From positions 1 through 16,439 of the forward strand of contig JALWQN010000088.1 of the NCBI GenBank assembly GCA_027083115.1: 16,439 nucleotides of DNA, written 5' to 3'. This document shows positions 1 through 7,795 of this stretch, piece after piece. Origin of the DNA: Desulfurococcales archaeon (GTDB taxonomy: Archaea; Thermoproteota; Thermoprotei_A; Sulfolobales; NBVN01). The position numbers and the translations under genes were made by a program. The notes under the pieces were generated by a model. It searched no databases and was not told where the DNA came from. It was given only the letters and a program-made list of their open reading frames with translations. Numbering within the stretch: position 1 is the stretch's first letter; each line of letters opens with the position of its first letter.

Positions 1-669
1 GGGAAAGCCTTAGGCCTACCATATCCGGTATTGCTGGAGCTCTGTGGTATAGCAGGTACCTTCTCAGCAAGTAATAAAGTACTTCTTACATCGATACTTC
101 TCGCGTTAGAGGTAGGTGGTTCTCCTGCAGTAATTCCGGCATCTATTTCAGCAATAACTGCTTATGTTCTTACTTCTTATACCTCTCTTCACTTCCTTCA
201 GCCAGCAACTAGCTATGATCGCCCTAGGGCAAGAACTTCCTTAATGATTACAATGATGTGTGATGAAGGAAGGAAATTTCTGGAAGCCGCTACTGCAGAG
301 GAGTGTGTTGAGCCTGCATGCATTATTTCTCCTGAATATAACATAACTGATGCATTGCTTAAGTGCTCAAGAAAGTATGCGTACGTCCTAACCGTTGATG
401 AAGCTGGCGAGGTAAGTTATATTAGGGCAGCATTAATCCCTATTTACTTAGGTCGCTTAAGAAAGAGAATAAGCGACATAACATCAAAAATACCTGTAAT
501 TGACTCAAACACTAGACTCACTGATGTGATAGAGAGAATTACTTTTGAAAAATATGATGCTTTATCCGTCATTAAGGAAGGAAAAATTGTTGGTGTAGTA
601 AGTATTGAAGGGATTGAGAGATTATTGAGAAGAATCCTGTTCAGTAAATGCTTAGGTGGTAAAGCTTAG
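1..669 (+). CDS. ClC-family chloride channel/antiporter with C-terminal CBS pair (5' partial)
   Basis: The reading frame is open from the first base to TAG at 667-669, so the gene starts upstream of the window and 222 residues are seen. Residues 10-60 resemble the last transmembrane helices of ClC proteins: a hydrophobic small-residue-rich segment, then the pattern LLTSILLALEVGGSPAVIPA, close to the ClC consensus around 'aplta-ivlvfElTG...iLPl'. Residues from about 95 to 215 form two CBS-like repeats; the second ends in EGKIVGVVSIEGIERLLRR, a typical CBS tail. ClC proteins move chloride or fluoride across the membrane, and cytoplasmic CBS pairs commonly bind adenosine nucleotides and modulate transport. 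The selectivity filter and gating glutamate lie outside the window, so channel versus antiporter cannot be judged. The TTG at 31 is in frame but falls inside the membrane domain and is not the start. Confidence 0.8.
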   Translation, partial: GKALGLPYPVLLELCGIAGTFSASNKVLLTSILLALEVGGSPAVIPASISAITAYVLTSYTSLHFLQPATSYDRPRARTSLMITMMCDEGRKFLEAATAEECVEPACIISPEYNITDALLKCSRKYAYVLTVDEAGEVSYIRAALIPIYLGRLRKRISDITSKIPVIDSNTRLTDVIERITFEKYDALSVIKEGKIVGVVSIEGIERLLRRILFSKCLGGKA

Positions 670-734
670 TTTAAGGAAAAGTCATTTAGGCACTAACTAA
701 CTTGTGAGCTTCCCTCAAGCAGAAAAGGAAGGTT

Positions 735-747
735 CTTAAGTTTATTA
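735..747 (+). promoter_or_regulatory. TATA-like box for the DUF401 gene
   Basis: The AT-rich stretch CTTAAGTTTATTA is centred about 26 bases before the ATG at 768. This is the spacing expected of an archaeal TATA box on a leaderless transcript. The 98-base gap between the ClC and DUF401 genes holds no other clear signal. Confidence 0.45.
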
Positions 748-767
748 CCTATTACTCAACGGTCGTG

Positions 768-1979
768 ATGAACGCATTAGTTATTGTCCTAGTGTTTGCA
801 GGGATAATAATCATGATTAGGTTGGGGGTTTATGTAGGCATTTCTCTCTTTATTGGGGGCTTAGCTCTAATTTTTGCTTCTAACCCTTACTTAATAGTAA
901 GGGCATTAGTAGGGACTGCTCTTGATACTAAAGCTCAGTACTTAATGGTTATGAGCTTAATGGTTGCTTCCTTTGCAGAGCTCTATAGGGCTACAGGATT
1001 TATGCTATCTATGGGGAGGGGGTTAATGGATAAGTTAAGGAGCCCTCTAGCTAGTTTAGTTATTATACCTGCAGTCATAGGTTTAATGCCTGTGTCTGGG
1101 GGTGCCTTAATGTCTGCACCCGTGGTTGAAGGAATAGGTTCTGTAGTGAATATGGAGCCTGAATTAATGATTTTTGCTAATGTGTGGTTTAGACACACGA
1201 TATTTCTTTTTTACCCGTTAGGCACCGAGTTAATAACTACTTCAGCAATGACTGGTTTTAGTGTGGCTGAGATAGCTTCTATACAGGTCCCTGTAGCTGC
1301 AATAATGATTTTGGTTGGCGCAACAATAACTTGGAGGGTCTTAAAGAAGAACCGCAAAGTAATGGAGGAGCGAAGACCTGAAGGGATCTCACTCCTTAAG
1401 GTTTCAGCACCTTTAATTATTGCTATTGTAGCTGCAATAACTCTTAATCAGCTGATAGGTATTTTTGGGATGCCTATAGGCGTTTTCTTAGGTTACATGA
1501 CTTTAGCGTTATTGAGTGGCCTTAAGAAAACAGTTGTTCTGGACTCAGTGATTAATTGGAGGGTTGCTGGAGTGATTCTTGCTGGTTACTCGATTATATT
1601 TCTTCAGAGGTCAATGGTTGTTTCTGGGGCTACTGATGCAATCACTTCTTTAGCTACCTCTTCAGGCATATCCCCAAAGATTATTGAGGCAGCCCTACCT
1701 CCCGTACTTAGCTTAGCTGCTGGGTCAACACTTACGGGAATAGTTCTCACAGTACCTGTCGTTTCCAGCATGATAAAGCTAACGCTAGTGGATGCCTCAA
1801 TAATCTTTGTGTCTGCATATATGTTCTATGTGGGTTCCCCCGCACACTTATGCCTTGTTTATACTTCACAGTACTTTAAAAGGTCTGTCACGTCCTCCTA
1901 CAAGTATATGGTTCCTGCAGTAATCGTTACGGCGACACTCTCCTTAATCTATCTCTTAAGTATTCAGTCAATAATTTGA
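768..1979 (+). CDS. DUF401 family membrane protein
   Basis: A 403-residue polytopic membrane protein with about ten hydrophobic segments spread along its whole length. The stretch near residues 100-120 (IPAVIGLMPVSGGALMSAPV) matches the conserved LxPvSGGALfSAP signature of the DUF401/COG1906 family, which is widespread in archaea and related to organic-anion and ion transporters. The substrate is unknown. The ATG at 768 follows an in-frame GTG at 765; I prefer ATG because the TATA-like box lies about 26 bases upstream, which suits a leaderless message. The TGA stop overlaps a possible TTG start (1976) of the next gene, so co-transcription with the SWIM and EamA genes is plausible. A nonspecific permease is the alternative label, but the SGGAL motif makes the family call fairly firm. 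Confidence 0.8.
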   Translation: MNALVIVLVFAGIIIMIRLGVYVGISLFIGGLALIFASNPYLIVRALVGTALDTKAQYLMVMSLMVASFAELYRATGFMLSMGRGLMDKLRSPLASLVIIPAVIGLMPVSGGALMSAPVVEGIGSVVNMEPELMIFANVWFRHTIFLFYPLGTELITTSAMTGFSVAEIASIQVPVAAIMILVGATITWRVLKKNRKVMEERRPEGISLLKVSAPLIIAIVAAITLNQLIGIFGMPIGVFLGYMTLALLSGLKKTVVLDSVINWRVAGVILAGYSIIFLQRSMVVSGATDAITSLATSSGISPKIIEAALPPVLSLAAGSTLTGIVLTVPVVSSMIKLTLVDASIIFVSAYMFYVGSPAHLCLVYTSQYFKRSVTSSYKYMVPAVIVTATLSLIYLLSIQSII

Positions 1980-2020
1980 TCGTGAATTTAGGTGTGTTTA
2001 TTTATGCTTATGAAGTAAGT

Positions 2021-2716
2021 ATGTGGAGCCTTAAATTGGGTGAAGAAAGCCAAGGAAGTTCAGTAACCCCTAAGGAATGGAGGAAGGCTCTAAGGAAAGT
2101 GAAGAAGTTAGTTATTGATGAGGTTAAGGGTTGGGCAAGTAATGACCTTTATGACTTTATTAGGGTTAGGTTTGCGGGGGCTTCAAGAATAGTGATTAAA
2201 GCCAGAGATAAGGTTGGCTCAATAATTATTAAGGGTGAAGGAGCCACAGCAGTTATTGCCTCCACTAAATTCCTTGAGAAAGGGCCTCTTCGCTTGGTTA
2301 AGGTCTCAACGCCAGATGGTATCGAAGTTAAGATACCTGTTGGTATTCCTCCTGATGAGGAATTTCATATAACTCAAGTAGGGCCTTACGGAATGAAGTG
2401 CACTTGCGAGGACGCAATCATGACGGCATCAAAAGCAGATAGGGAATTCGTTAAGGCCGTGAAGGCTTTAGGTTTTGAGGAATTGCCTGAACCAATAGTT
2501 TTTCCTTTATTCAGCAGGTTCATATTATGTAAACACACGGTTGCCTTACTTGCTTATCTTATAGCTGCAGGAATTATTGATATTAAATCACCTCATTTAA
2601 GGAAAACGTTGTCGCTAGCTACAGTGGGGGCCGCTCTAAAAGTTATGGGTGCTGATGGCCTTCCTAAGGAGGAGGTAACTAAAGCACTGAAGTTACTCCT
2701 ATACACTAACGATTAA
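2021..2716 (+). CDS. SWIM zinc-finger domain protein
   Basis: A soluble protein of 231 residues with Cys127-x-Cys129 (KCTCED) and Cys170-x-His172 (LCKHTVALLAYL), the CxC...CxH ligand set of the SWIM zinc finger. Forty residues separate the two halves, longer than in most SWIM domains. SWIM domains bind DNA or proteins; archaeal and eukaryotic examples include the Sws1/Shu2 recombination factors, and this gene could be such a homologue, but nothing here proves it. The N-terminal ~110 residues are basic and then beta-rich, with no family I recognise. The start is uncertain: TTG 1976 would overlap the previous stop and GTG 1982 is also in frame, but both add a hydrophobic AT-rich-encoded leader that looks like untranslated DNA. 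I therefore chose ATG 2021. The EamA gene follows after four bases. Confidence 0.7.
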   Translation: MWSLKLGEESQGSSVTPKEWRKALRKVKKLVIDEVKGWASNDLYDFIRVRFAGASRIVIKARDKVGSIIIKGEGATAVIASTKFLEKGPLRLVKVSTPDGIEVKIPVGIPPDEEFHITQVGPYGMKCTCEDAIMTASKADREFVKAVKALGFEELPEPIVFPLFSRFILCKHTVALLAYLIAAGIIDIKSPHLRKTLSLATVGAALKVMGADGLPKEEVTKALKLLLYTND

Positions 2717-2720
2717 GAGG

Positions 2721-3596
2721 ATGAATGTTTTGAGGGGCTTACATTACTTACTTATTGGTGTAGCTTGGGCTAGTATTTCCTCATCGGCGATCTTGGTTGT
2801 TGGTTCTGGTGAGTCAGCAATTAAGTGCGCCTTTTGGAGGCTGACTCTTTCTTTACCAGTAATTTACGGGTTATCCGTAATTACTGGTGGCTGGAGAAAG
2901 CCTATAAATAGGAGGGTATTTTTGGCTTCCTTTACGGCTGGTTTTTTCCTAGCTCTCCATTTCCTTACGTGGATGGAGTCATTATTCATCATATCTATTC
3001 CTTTATCTACTACTTTAGTGGTCACTTACCCACTAATTTCGGCCTTAGTCGAGTCCTTAATGAAGGAAGGCACAGTAAAAAAGCAGGGGATATTGGGACT
3101 GAGCGTGTCGTTCATAGGTGTTTTGATCACGCTTTCGCCAACAGTTTCTTCCAGTAAGGACTTATTTGGGGCCTCACTAGCGTTAATAGGTGCCGGCTTA
3201 GCAGCTGGTTATTTTCTTTTAGGTAAGTACAGTAGGGAAAGTCTGAACGTTTTTGAGTATGCCTCAATAACCTACTCTACTGCCTCAGCAACACTTCTTC
3301 TTTACTCCTTAGTAGTGAGTGCTTCATTAATTCCTGGCAAACCCGTCGGTTGGGTCTTCATGACTGCTTTAGCCCTAATTCCAATGCTTGGTGGGCATAC
3401 AGTAATGAATTACTTGATTAAATTTATGCCAGCCCATGTTGTTAGCTCAATAGCTTTGGGTGAGCCTGCAGGCGCATCATTACTGGCTTCATTAATATTC
3501 AATCAATTTCCTGAACCGGCGGTTATTGTTGGGATGGCATTAACTGTTGTAGGGGAATATATATTAATTAGGGCTTACCCGGGTTTGCTAGCTTAG
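2721..3596 (+). CDS. EamA/DMT-superfamily transporter
   Basis: A 291-residue integral membrane protein with about ten hydrophobic helices arranged as two EamA repeats of about 140 residues each, the usual size and layout of DMT permeases. Typical features are an early CAFWRLTLSLP segment after TM1 (family pattern 'fxRxxla'), an end-of-repeat stretch ILGLSVSFIGVLITLSP, and its counterpart near the C terminus (VGMALTVVGEYILIRAY). The family exports or imports metabolites such as amino acids and nucleotides; the substrate cannot be read from the sequence. The start ATG follows the SWIM stop by four bases, and those bases (GAGG) make a close Shine-Dalgarno-like tract, so the two genes are probably translated from one transcript. 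The gene ends before a short hairpin and a T tract. Confidence 0.85.
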   Translation: MNVLRGLHYLLIGVAWASISSSAILVVGSGESAIKCAFWRLTLSLPVIYGLSVITGGWRKPINRRVFLASFTAGFFLALHFLTWMESLFIISIPLSTTLVVTYPLISALVESLMKEGTVKKQGILGLSVSFIGVLITLSPTVSSSKDLFGASLALIGAGLAAGYFLLGKYSRESLNVFEYASITYSTASATLLLYSLVVSASLIPGKPVGWVFMTALALIPMLGGHTVMNYLIKFMPAHVVSSIALGEPAGASLLASLIFNQFPEPAVIVGMALTVVGEYILIRAYPGLLA

Positions 3597-3600
3597 TGGG

Positions 3601-3620
3601 TTGGTATTCACCAAATTTTT
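3601..3620 (+). terminator. Possible hairpin plus oligo-T terminator after the EamA gene
   Basis: Five bases after the EamA stop, TTGGT (3601-3605) and ACCAA (3610-3614) can pair across a four-base loop and are followed by AATTTTT. The stem is short, and the T tract also overlaps the likely suf promoter, so the assignment is tentative. Confidence 0.3.
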
Positions 3621-3625
3621 AAGCC
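3613..3625 (+). promoter_or_regulatory. TATA-like box for the suf operon
   Basis: AAATTTTTAAGCC is centred about 37 bases before the sufC ATG. That would give a transcript with a leader of roughly ten bases. No operator-like repeat is evident nearby. Confidence 0.4.
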
Positions 3626-3655
3626 TTAATTACTAAGCTTTAACAGGGTTAAAGG

Positions 3656-4414
3656 ATGTTAGAAGTAAGAGATCTAAGGGTGAGGGTTAAGGGCATTGAG
3701 ATCTTGAGAGGCATTTCATTAAGCGTTAAGTCTGGAGAAATTCATGCACTAATGGGCCCTAATGGGTCAGGAAAAACTACGCTCGCGTACACAATCATGG
3801 GTAGGGAAGAATATGAAGTTATGTCTGGCGACATATTTTTTGAAGGGAAAAGCATTTTGGGCTTAAGTACTGATGAGAGAGCTAGGTTAGGCATTTTCTT
3901 AGCTCTTCAGGAGCCCCCACAGATACCTGGCGTTAGAGTGAGTCCTTTCTTGGTTACGGTTCTAAACAAGAAAATAGGTCAAACCGACTTAAGCAAGCCC
4001 TTACCTCCCCCACTAATGAAGGAGGTTTACGAATATTTAGGAAAGGTTGGGTTGAACAAGGAACACCTGAGTAGGGAAGTTAATTTAGGCTTCAGCGGTG
4101 GAGAAAAAAAGAGGAGTGAGTTACTTCAGGCATTATTACTAAAACCGAAGTTAGTTATCCTTGATGAGCCAGACTCAGGCCTTGATGCTGACGGGGTTAA
4201 GTCTGTTGCTGAAATAATTGAGTCATTCAGGAAGAAGGGTAAGGGAATACTTCTCATAACTCATTATGCGAGACTTCTGAAGCATGTAAAGCCCGATATT
4301 GTTACGGTACTCCATAAGGGCGAAGTAGTTGCTAGGGGGGGTAGTGAATTAGCTGAAAGGATAGAGAATGAAGGATATAAGTTCCTGAATGGAGGAAATA
4401 AGAATGAGCATTAA
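3656..4414 (+). CDS. sufC: Fe-S cluster assembly ATPase SufC
   Basis: A 252-residue ABC ATPase of the normal SufC length. It carries Walker A GPNGSGKTT (34-42), Q-loop Gln85 in LALQEPPQIPGV (the LaFQ.P.eipGv hallmark of SufC), ABC signature FSGGEKKR (146-153), Walker B with catalytic Glu171 in LVILDEPDSGLD (166-177), and switch His203. The EKKR ending of the signature and DEPDSGLD are SufC-specific. SufC acts in the cytoplasm in the SufBCD scaffold, where ATP hydrolysis drives the rearrangement needed to build Fe-S clusters. It is the first gene of an operon whose members overlap: sufB starts 11 bases before the sufC stop. No odd residues were found in the catalytic motifs. Confidence 0.96.
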   Translation: MLEVRDLRVRVKGIEILRGISLSVKSGEIHALMGPNGSGKTTLAYTIMGREEYEVMSGDIFFEGKSILGLSTDERARLGIFLALQEPPQIPGVRVSPFLVTVLNKKIGQTDLSKPLPPPLMKEVYEYLGKVGLNKEHLSREVNLGFSGGEKKRSELLQALLLKPKLVILDEPDSGLDADGVKSVAEIIESFRKKGKGILLITHYARLLKHVKPDIVTVLHKGEVVARGGSELAERIENEGYKFLNGGNKNEH

Positions 4415-5822
4415 CATAAGGAAAGGCCTTGAGTCAGCTGAGGAACTAGGTTTTCTTGGTGAAGCCCATAACGTTAAGTACGATATTAAGTTGAGGGGCG
4501 AAATAAATGAAGACCTGATTAAGGAAATCAGCGAGGTTAGGGAGGAGCCCAGATGGATGCTTGAATTAAGGCTTAACGCACTAAAATGGTTTAGGAAACT
4601 ACCAATGCCTAAATGGGTTGCTGGTATTGATGCCATAGATTTGAATGAGCTAGCCCTCTACGCTAGGGCAGGAGTCAAGGCAGTTAATGACTGGTCTCAA
4701 GTGCCTGAGGACGTCAAGAAGTACTATGATTTGCTTAAAATCCCGGAACAGGAAGCCAAAATCCTTGCAGGAGTTAATGCCGTATACGATAGTGAGTCGG
4801 TATATAGTAACCTAAAAAAAGAGTTAGCTAAGAAAGGAGTTATTATGCTTCCAACCGATGAGGCAGTAAAGAAATACCCTGAATTAGTGCAGAAGTACTT
4901 CGGAAGGGTTTTTCCTCCAACGGACCATAAGTTCGCTGCCCTACATACGGCTTTATGGAGTAGCGGTGCCTTCGTCTACGTTCCTCCAGGTGTCAAGATA
5001 CCCCAGCCCTTAGAGGCTCTTTTCCTGATTGGTGGACCCTTAGAGGCCCAGTTCGAGCACACAATAATAGTGGCTGACAAAAACTCCTACGTTAATTTCA
5101 TCGAGGCTTGTGCAGCCCCAATCTATAGGGGTTACTCCTTCCATAACGGAATGGTTGAGATTTATGCTCACCCTGGTGCAACAGTAAAATTCACCACAAT
5201 CCAAAACTGGAGTAAGAACGTAATTAATTTCGGAAATAAGAGAGCGATTGTTGAGGAAGGAGCTAGAGTTGATTGGGTTGCTGGGTCACTAGGAAGTAAA
5301 ATCAGTTACGAATACCCTATGTCTGTACTTAAGGGTCAACGTTCATCCAGCCAAGCGATTCTTGTAACCATAGCTAACGGGCCCTACATAAAGGATGGTG
5401 GAGCAAAGATGGTTCATGTCTCTCCAGACACTAGGTCAAGAATAATCAGTAAGTCCGTAAGCGCTAATGGTGGCTTAAGCGTATATAGAGGGTTGATAAA
5501 GGTGCTAAAGGGAGCTAAGAATTCGTTAGCTCACGCTGAGTGTGATTCACTAATTCTTGATGATAAATCCAAGTCATTCACTTACCCACACAATCAGGTT
5601 GATGAGGCCACATCTAACGTCACTCACGAAGCTACAGCAGGCAAATTAGGTGAGGAACAGCTATTCTACTTAATGAGTAGGGGCTTAAGTGAAGATGAAT
5701 CCAAATCCTTAGCTGTGTTAGGCTTCTTGGATGACATACTAGTCAAGCTACCTTTCGAGTATGCGACAGTCCTTAGATCAGTCATTCAGGTGGAGTTCAA
5801 AAGGATTGGGGGGATAGGGTAA
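4404..5822 (+). CDS. sufB: Fe-S cluster assembly scaffold SufB
   Basis: A 472-residue protein of the SufB/SufD beta-helix family, full length for SufB. The central region has the SufB hallmarks SGAFVYVPPGVK and the EACAAPIY stretch. The C-terminal core holds Cys380 (AECDSL) and His408-Glu409 (THEAT), corresponding by motif to the E. coli SufB cysteine and the HEA segment implicated in cluster assembly at the SufB-SufD interface. The motif FYLMSRGLS closes the core and recurs in SufD. I chose ATG 4404 because GGAGG (4391-4395) lies eight bases upstream; the in-frame ATG at 4389 overlaps that Shine-Dalgarno and would add five residues. The start overlaps the sufC end, and the stop shares a base with the sufD start (TAATG), which suggests translational coupling. 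Confidence 0.95.
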   Translation: MSINIRKGLESAEELGFLGEAHNVKYDIKLRGEINEDLIKEISEVREEPRWMLELRLNALKWFRKLPMPKWVAGIDAIDLNELALYARAGVKAVNDWSQVPEDVKKYYDLLKIPEQEAKILAGVNAVYDSESVYSNLKKELAKKGVIMLPTDEAVKKYPELVQKYFGRVFPPTDHKFAALHTALWSSGAFVYVPPGVKIPQPLEALFLIGGPLEAQFEHTIIVADKNSYVNFIEACAAPIYRGYSFHNGMVEIYAHPGATVKFTTIQNWSKNVINFGNKRAIVEEGARVDWVAGSLGSKISYEYPMSVLKGQRSSSQAILVTIANGPYIKDGGAKMVHVSPDTRSRIISKSVSANGGLSVYRGLIKVLKGAKNSLAHAECDSLILDDKSKSFTYPHNQVDEATSNVTHEATAGKLGEEQLFYLMSRGLSEDESKSLAVLGFLDDILVKLPFEYATVLRSVIQVEFKRIGGIG

Positions 5823-6943
5823 TGCTTACTTTGAAGGAAGTTAATGAATTGATTAAGAACATTCCGTATCAAGAATTGAGCGACTCACCGACAGTTAAGA
5901 AGTATACTGAGTGGTCTTTCTTCACTCCCTACCTTACAACTCTAGAAGCGGCTTACTCGGAAAACCTGCCAGCACCATTAAGGAGAATTAAGCCAACCAT
6001 AGAGCTTAGGGGTAGGCTCGACACGAACATACCTAAAGTGAGCAGCGACTCACTATCGATAAAGAGGGTATGGAATCGTGTCCCTCAGAAATTACCTGAG
6101 ACCAAGATTGAGGCACTTCATGCTCTTAGGTGGTTTGCTGGTGCGGAAATTAATATAAGGCCTGAGGTTAGACTACCTAACTTACTAACTCTCTTGTCTG
6201 CCGGTGGCAGGGGGTACGTTGGGCATCACTTAAGGATCAATGTGGGAGATGGCGCTAAAGCAACAGTTGTTGTTCTTGACTATTTAGGGAATGAAAAAGG
6301 GATGAAGACCTTCATTATTGATGGTAGCTTAGGTGCTGGGTCAGAGCTAACCCTTTATGCAGTTACTATCCATAAGTGGGGCGCTCCCTCATTTAGTAGG
6401 AGAATTTTTGCCTTATCAAGAAACGCAAAACTAATTATTAAGACAGTGACAGGCGGAGGAATAATGACTCACGAAAGATATGATTCTGTATTAGGAGGTG
6501 ATGGATCAGAAGCATACATAATTACTTCAGCAATGACTAAGGCGGGATGCAGACTAGATTTAATAACTAACGTATTCCATGAGGCCTCAAAAACTAAGAG
6601 CAGGGTTAAAGTTAGGGGAGGAGTTAAGGGTGACTCAACCCTCATTCATAGAGGGGTTGGAAGAATAACTGAAGAGGCTACTGACTCAGATACAGAAATA
6701 GAGTCCAGAATAACTATATTAGGCCATTCAGGAAGAGGTTACTCTATACCCATGCTGGAGCTTGAGTCAGGTAGAGTTAAGGCGGCCAAACACTCAACTT
6801 CCGTAACGAAGGTTGATGACTCAACAAAGTTCTACCTAATGAGTAGGGGCTTAAGTAAGAGCGACATAATTGACTTAATCATGAGGGGAATCATGACTTA
6901 CTCTGGAGCATTAAATACTGTCTTACCTGGTGCTTCGCTGTAA
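5822..6943 (+). CDS. sufD: Fe-S cluster assembly protein SufD
   Basis: A 373-residue SufB/SufD-family protein, shorter than SufB and near the usual SufD length. The core shows AAGGRGYVGHHLRINVGDGA-type beta-helix turns. The C-terminal block KHSTSVTKVD followed by FYLMSRGLS aligns with the SufD 'HGATVGqld...FYLrSRGi' block; His324 is at the position of the conserved SufD histidine that sits opposite the SufB cysteine. SufD pairs with SufB and SufC as the cytoplasmic Fe-S scaffold. SufD rather than a second SufB is supported by the operon position and the absence of the CDS motif. The ATG overlaps the sufB TAA by one base. No sufS, sufU or sufA follows, so the sulfur donor must be elsewhere. 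Confidence 0.92.
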   Translation: MLTLKEVNELIKNIPYQELSDSPTVKKYTEWSFFTPYLTTLEAAYSENLPAPLRRIKPTIELRGRLDTNIPKVSSDSLSIKRVWNRVPQKLPETKIEALHALRWFAGAEINIRPEVRLPNLLTLLSAGGRGYVGHHLRINVGDGAKATVVVLDYLGNEKGMKTFIIDGSLGAGSELTLYAVTIHKWGAPSFSRRIFALSRNAKLIIKTVTGGGIMTHERYDSVLGGDGSEAYIITSAMTKAGCRLDLITNVFHEASKTKSRVKVRGGVKGDSTLIHRGVGRITEEATDSDTEIESRITILGHSGRGYSIPMLELESGRVKAAKHSTSVTKVDDSTKFYLMSRGLSKSDIIDLIMRGIMTYSGALNTVLPGASL

Positions 6944-6972
6944 AGAATTATGGTATATCAATCAGGCAATCA

Positions 6973-6982
6973 CTTTTAAGTT
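6973..6982 (+). promoter_or_regulatory. TATA-like box for the nucleotidyltransferase gene
   Basis: CTTTTAAGTT is centred about 32 bases before the TTG start at 7010. This would place transcription initiation a few bases upstream of the start codon. It suggests the gene has its own promoter rather than relying on the suf operon. Confidence 0.4.
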
Positions 6983-7009
6983 AAGGACCTAAATCACTTA
7001 GGGCCTAGA

Positions 7010-7741
7010 TTGATTTCAGGAGCTATCTTAGCTGCTGGAAGAGGAAGGAGGTTAGGTAAGGCCAGTAGGGGCATACCTAAAGCATTTGTTAAGGTCATGG
7101 GTAAACCATTACTTTCTCTCCAGGCCAACTCTCTGAAGTCTTCAGGAATCCCCATTATATTGGTGATAGTCTCTCCTGCATGGAGGGACGAAGCAGAAGC
7201 CATAATGAAAGAAATAACTCCTAAATACATGGTCGTCAATAACTATAGGTTTTTCCTTGAAAACGGGTATTCCTTTTTTCTGGCCCTCAAACATTCGTTG
7301 GCCTTCAGCAATAAAGCGGTGATTACGGTAGTGGATCATTTATATGAGAGAAGAGTGATTGAGGGTGTGTTGAGGACACTTAATGAGGGGGCATCCTTAG
7401 TTGTTGCTGGAGACAGAAAACCTAAGTACATTAATGTTTCTGAAGCAACCAAAATTAAGAGAGCAAGTGATCAATTAGTGATTAGTAAGGAAATCAAAAG
7501 CTGGGACTGGATAGATATGGGCGTTTTTGGCGCTTCACGGGAAGTCATGAATTATATTCAGAAATGCATGGCCTCAAACCCCAAAATAGCTGAAATAATA
7601 ACTTGTCTTTCTAGGTATGTGGAGGTTAAGGTAGCTGAGTTTGAGGGAGTTATGTGGTGCGATATAGATAGCCTAGATGATTATCTAGGCCTGTATTATG
7701 GGGTAAGGAAAGAAATACTGAGGTACTTGCGAGAGAAATGA
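7010..7741 (+). CDS. Sugar/inositol-phosphate nucleotidyltransferase (IPCT-like)
   Basis: A 243-residue GT-A-fold nucleotidyltransferase. The N-terminal GAILAAGRGRRLG (4-16) is the nucleotide-binding signature and is followed by Lys24 in GIPKAFV. ENGYS (84-88) and Asp109 in VVDHLY match blocks seen in CTP:inositol-1-phosphate cytidylyltransferases ('NGYSL...DH'). WDWIDMGVF (165-173) and CDIDSLDDY (217-225) supply the conserved product-binding and second metal-binding region. In archaea such enzymes make CDP-inositol for the compatible solute di-myo-inositol phosphate or for inositol phospholipids. No DIPP synthase-like transferase domain is fused or adjacent, so it would be the stand-alone form; another sugar-phosphate nucleotidyltransferase is the alternative. 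The start is TTG, the only one that keeps the complete GAILAAG motif. Confidence 0.75.
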   Translation: MISGAILAAGRGRRLGKASRGIPKAFVKVMGKPLLSLQANSLKSSGIPIILVIVSPAWRDEAEAIMKEITPKYMVVNNYRFFLENGYSFFLALKHSLAFSNKAVITVVDHLYERRVIEGVLRTLNEGASLVVAGDRKPKYINVSEATKIKRASDQLVISKEIKSWDWIDMGVFGASREVMNYIQKCMASNPKIAEIITCLSRYVEVKVAEFEGVMWCDIDSLDDYLGLYYGVRKEILRYLREK

Positions 7742-7750
7742 TTGTTTAGT

Positions 7751-7774
7751 TTTAAACCAAAAATAGGGTTTAAA
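7751..7774. terminator. Inverted repeat between convergent genes, possible bidirectional terminator
   Basis: TTTAAACC (7751-7758) and GGTTTAAA (7767-7774) form a perfect eight-base inverted repeat around an eight-base A-rich loop. It lies in the 54-base gap between the convergent nucleotidyltransferase and phosphoesterase genes. Its place suggests transcript termination for both strands, though no strong T tract follows on the + strand. Confidence 0.4.
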
Positions 7775-7795
7775 GTTAATTGTAGAGTAAAGAAT

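Noticed and set aside
670..767. A tRNA or small RNA gene in the gap before the DUF401 gene.
   Set aside because: No cloverleaf arms or T-loop consensus could be formed; only a weak imperfect CTTGTGAG/CTCAAG pairing and the promoter are visible.
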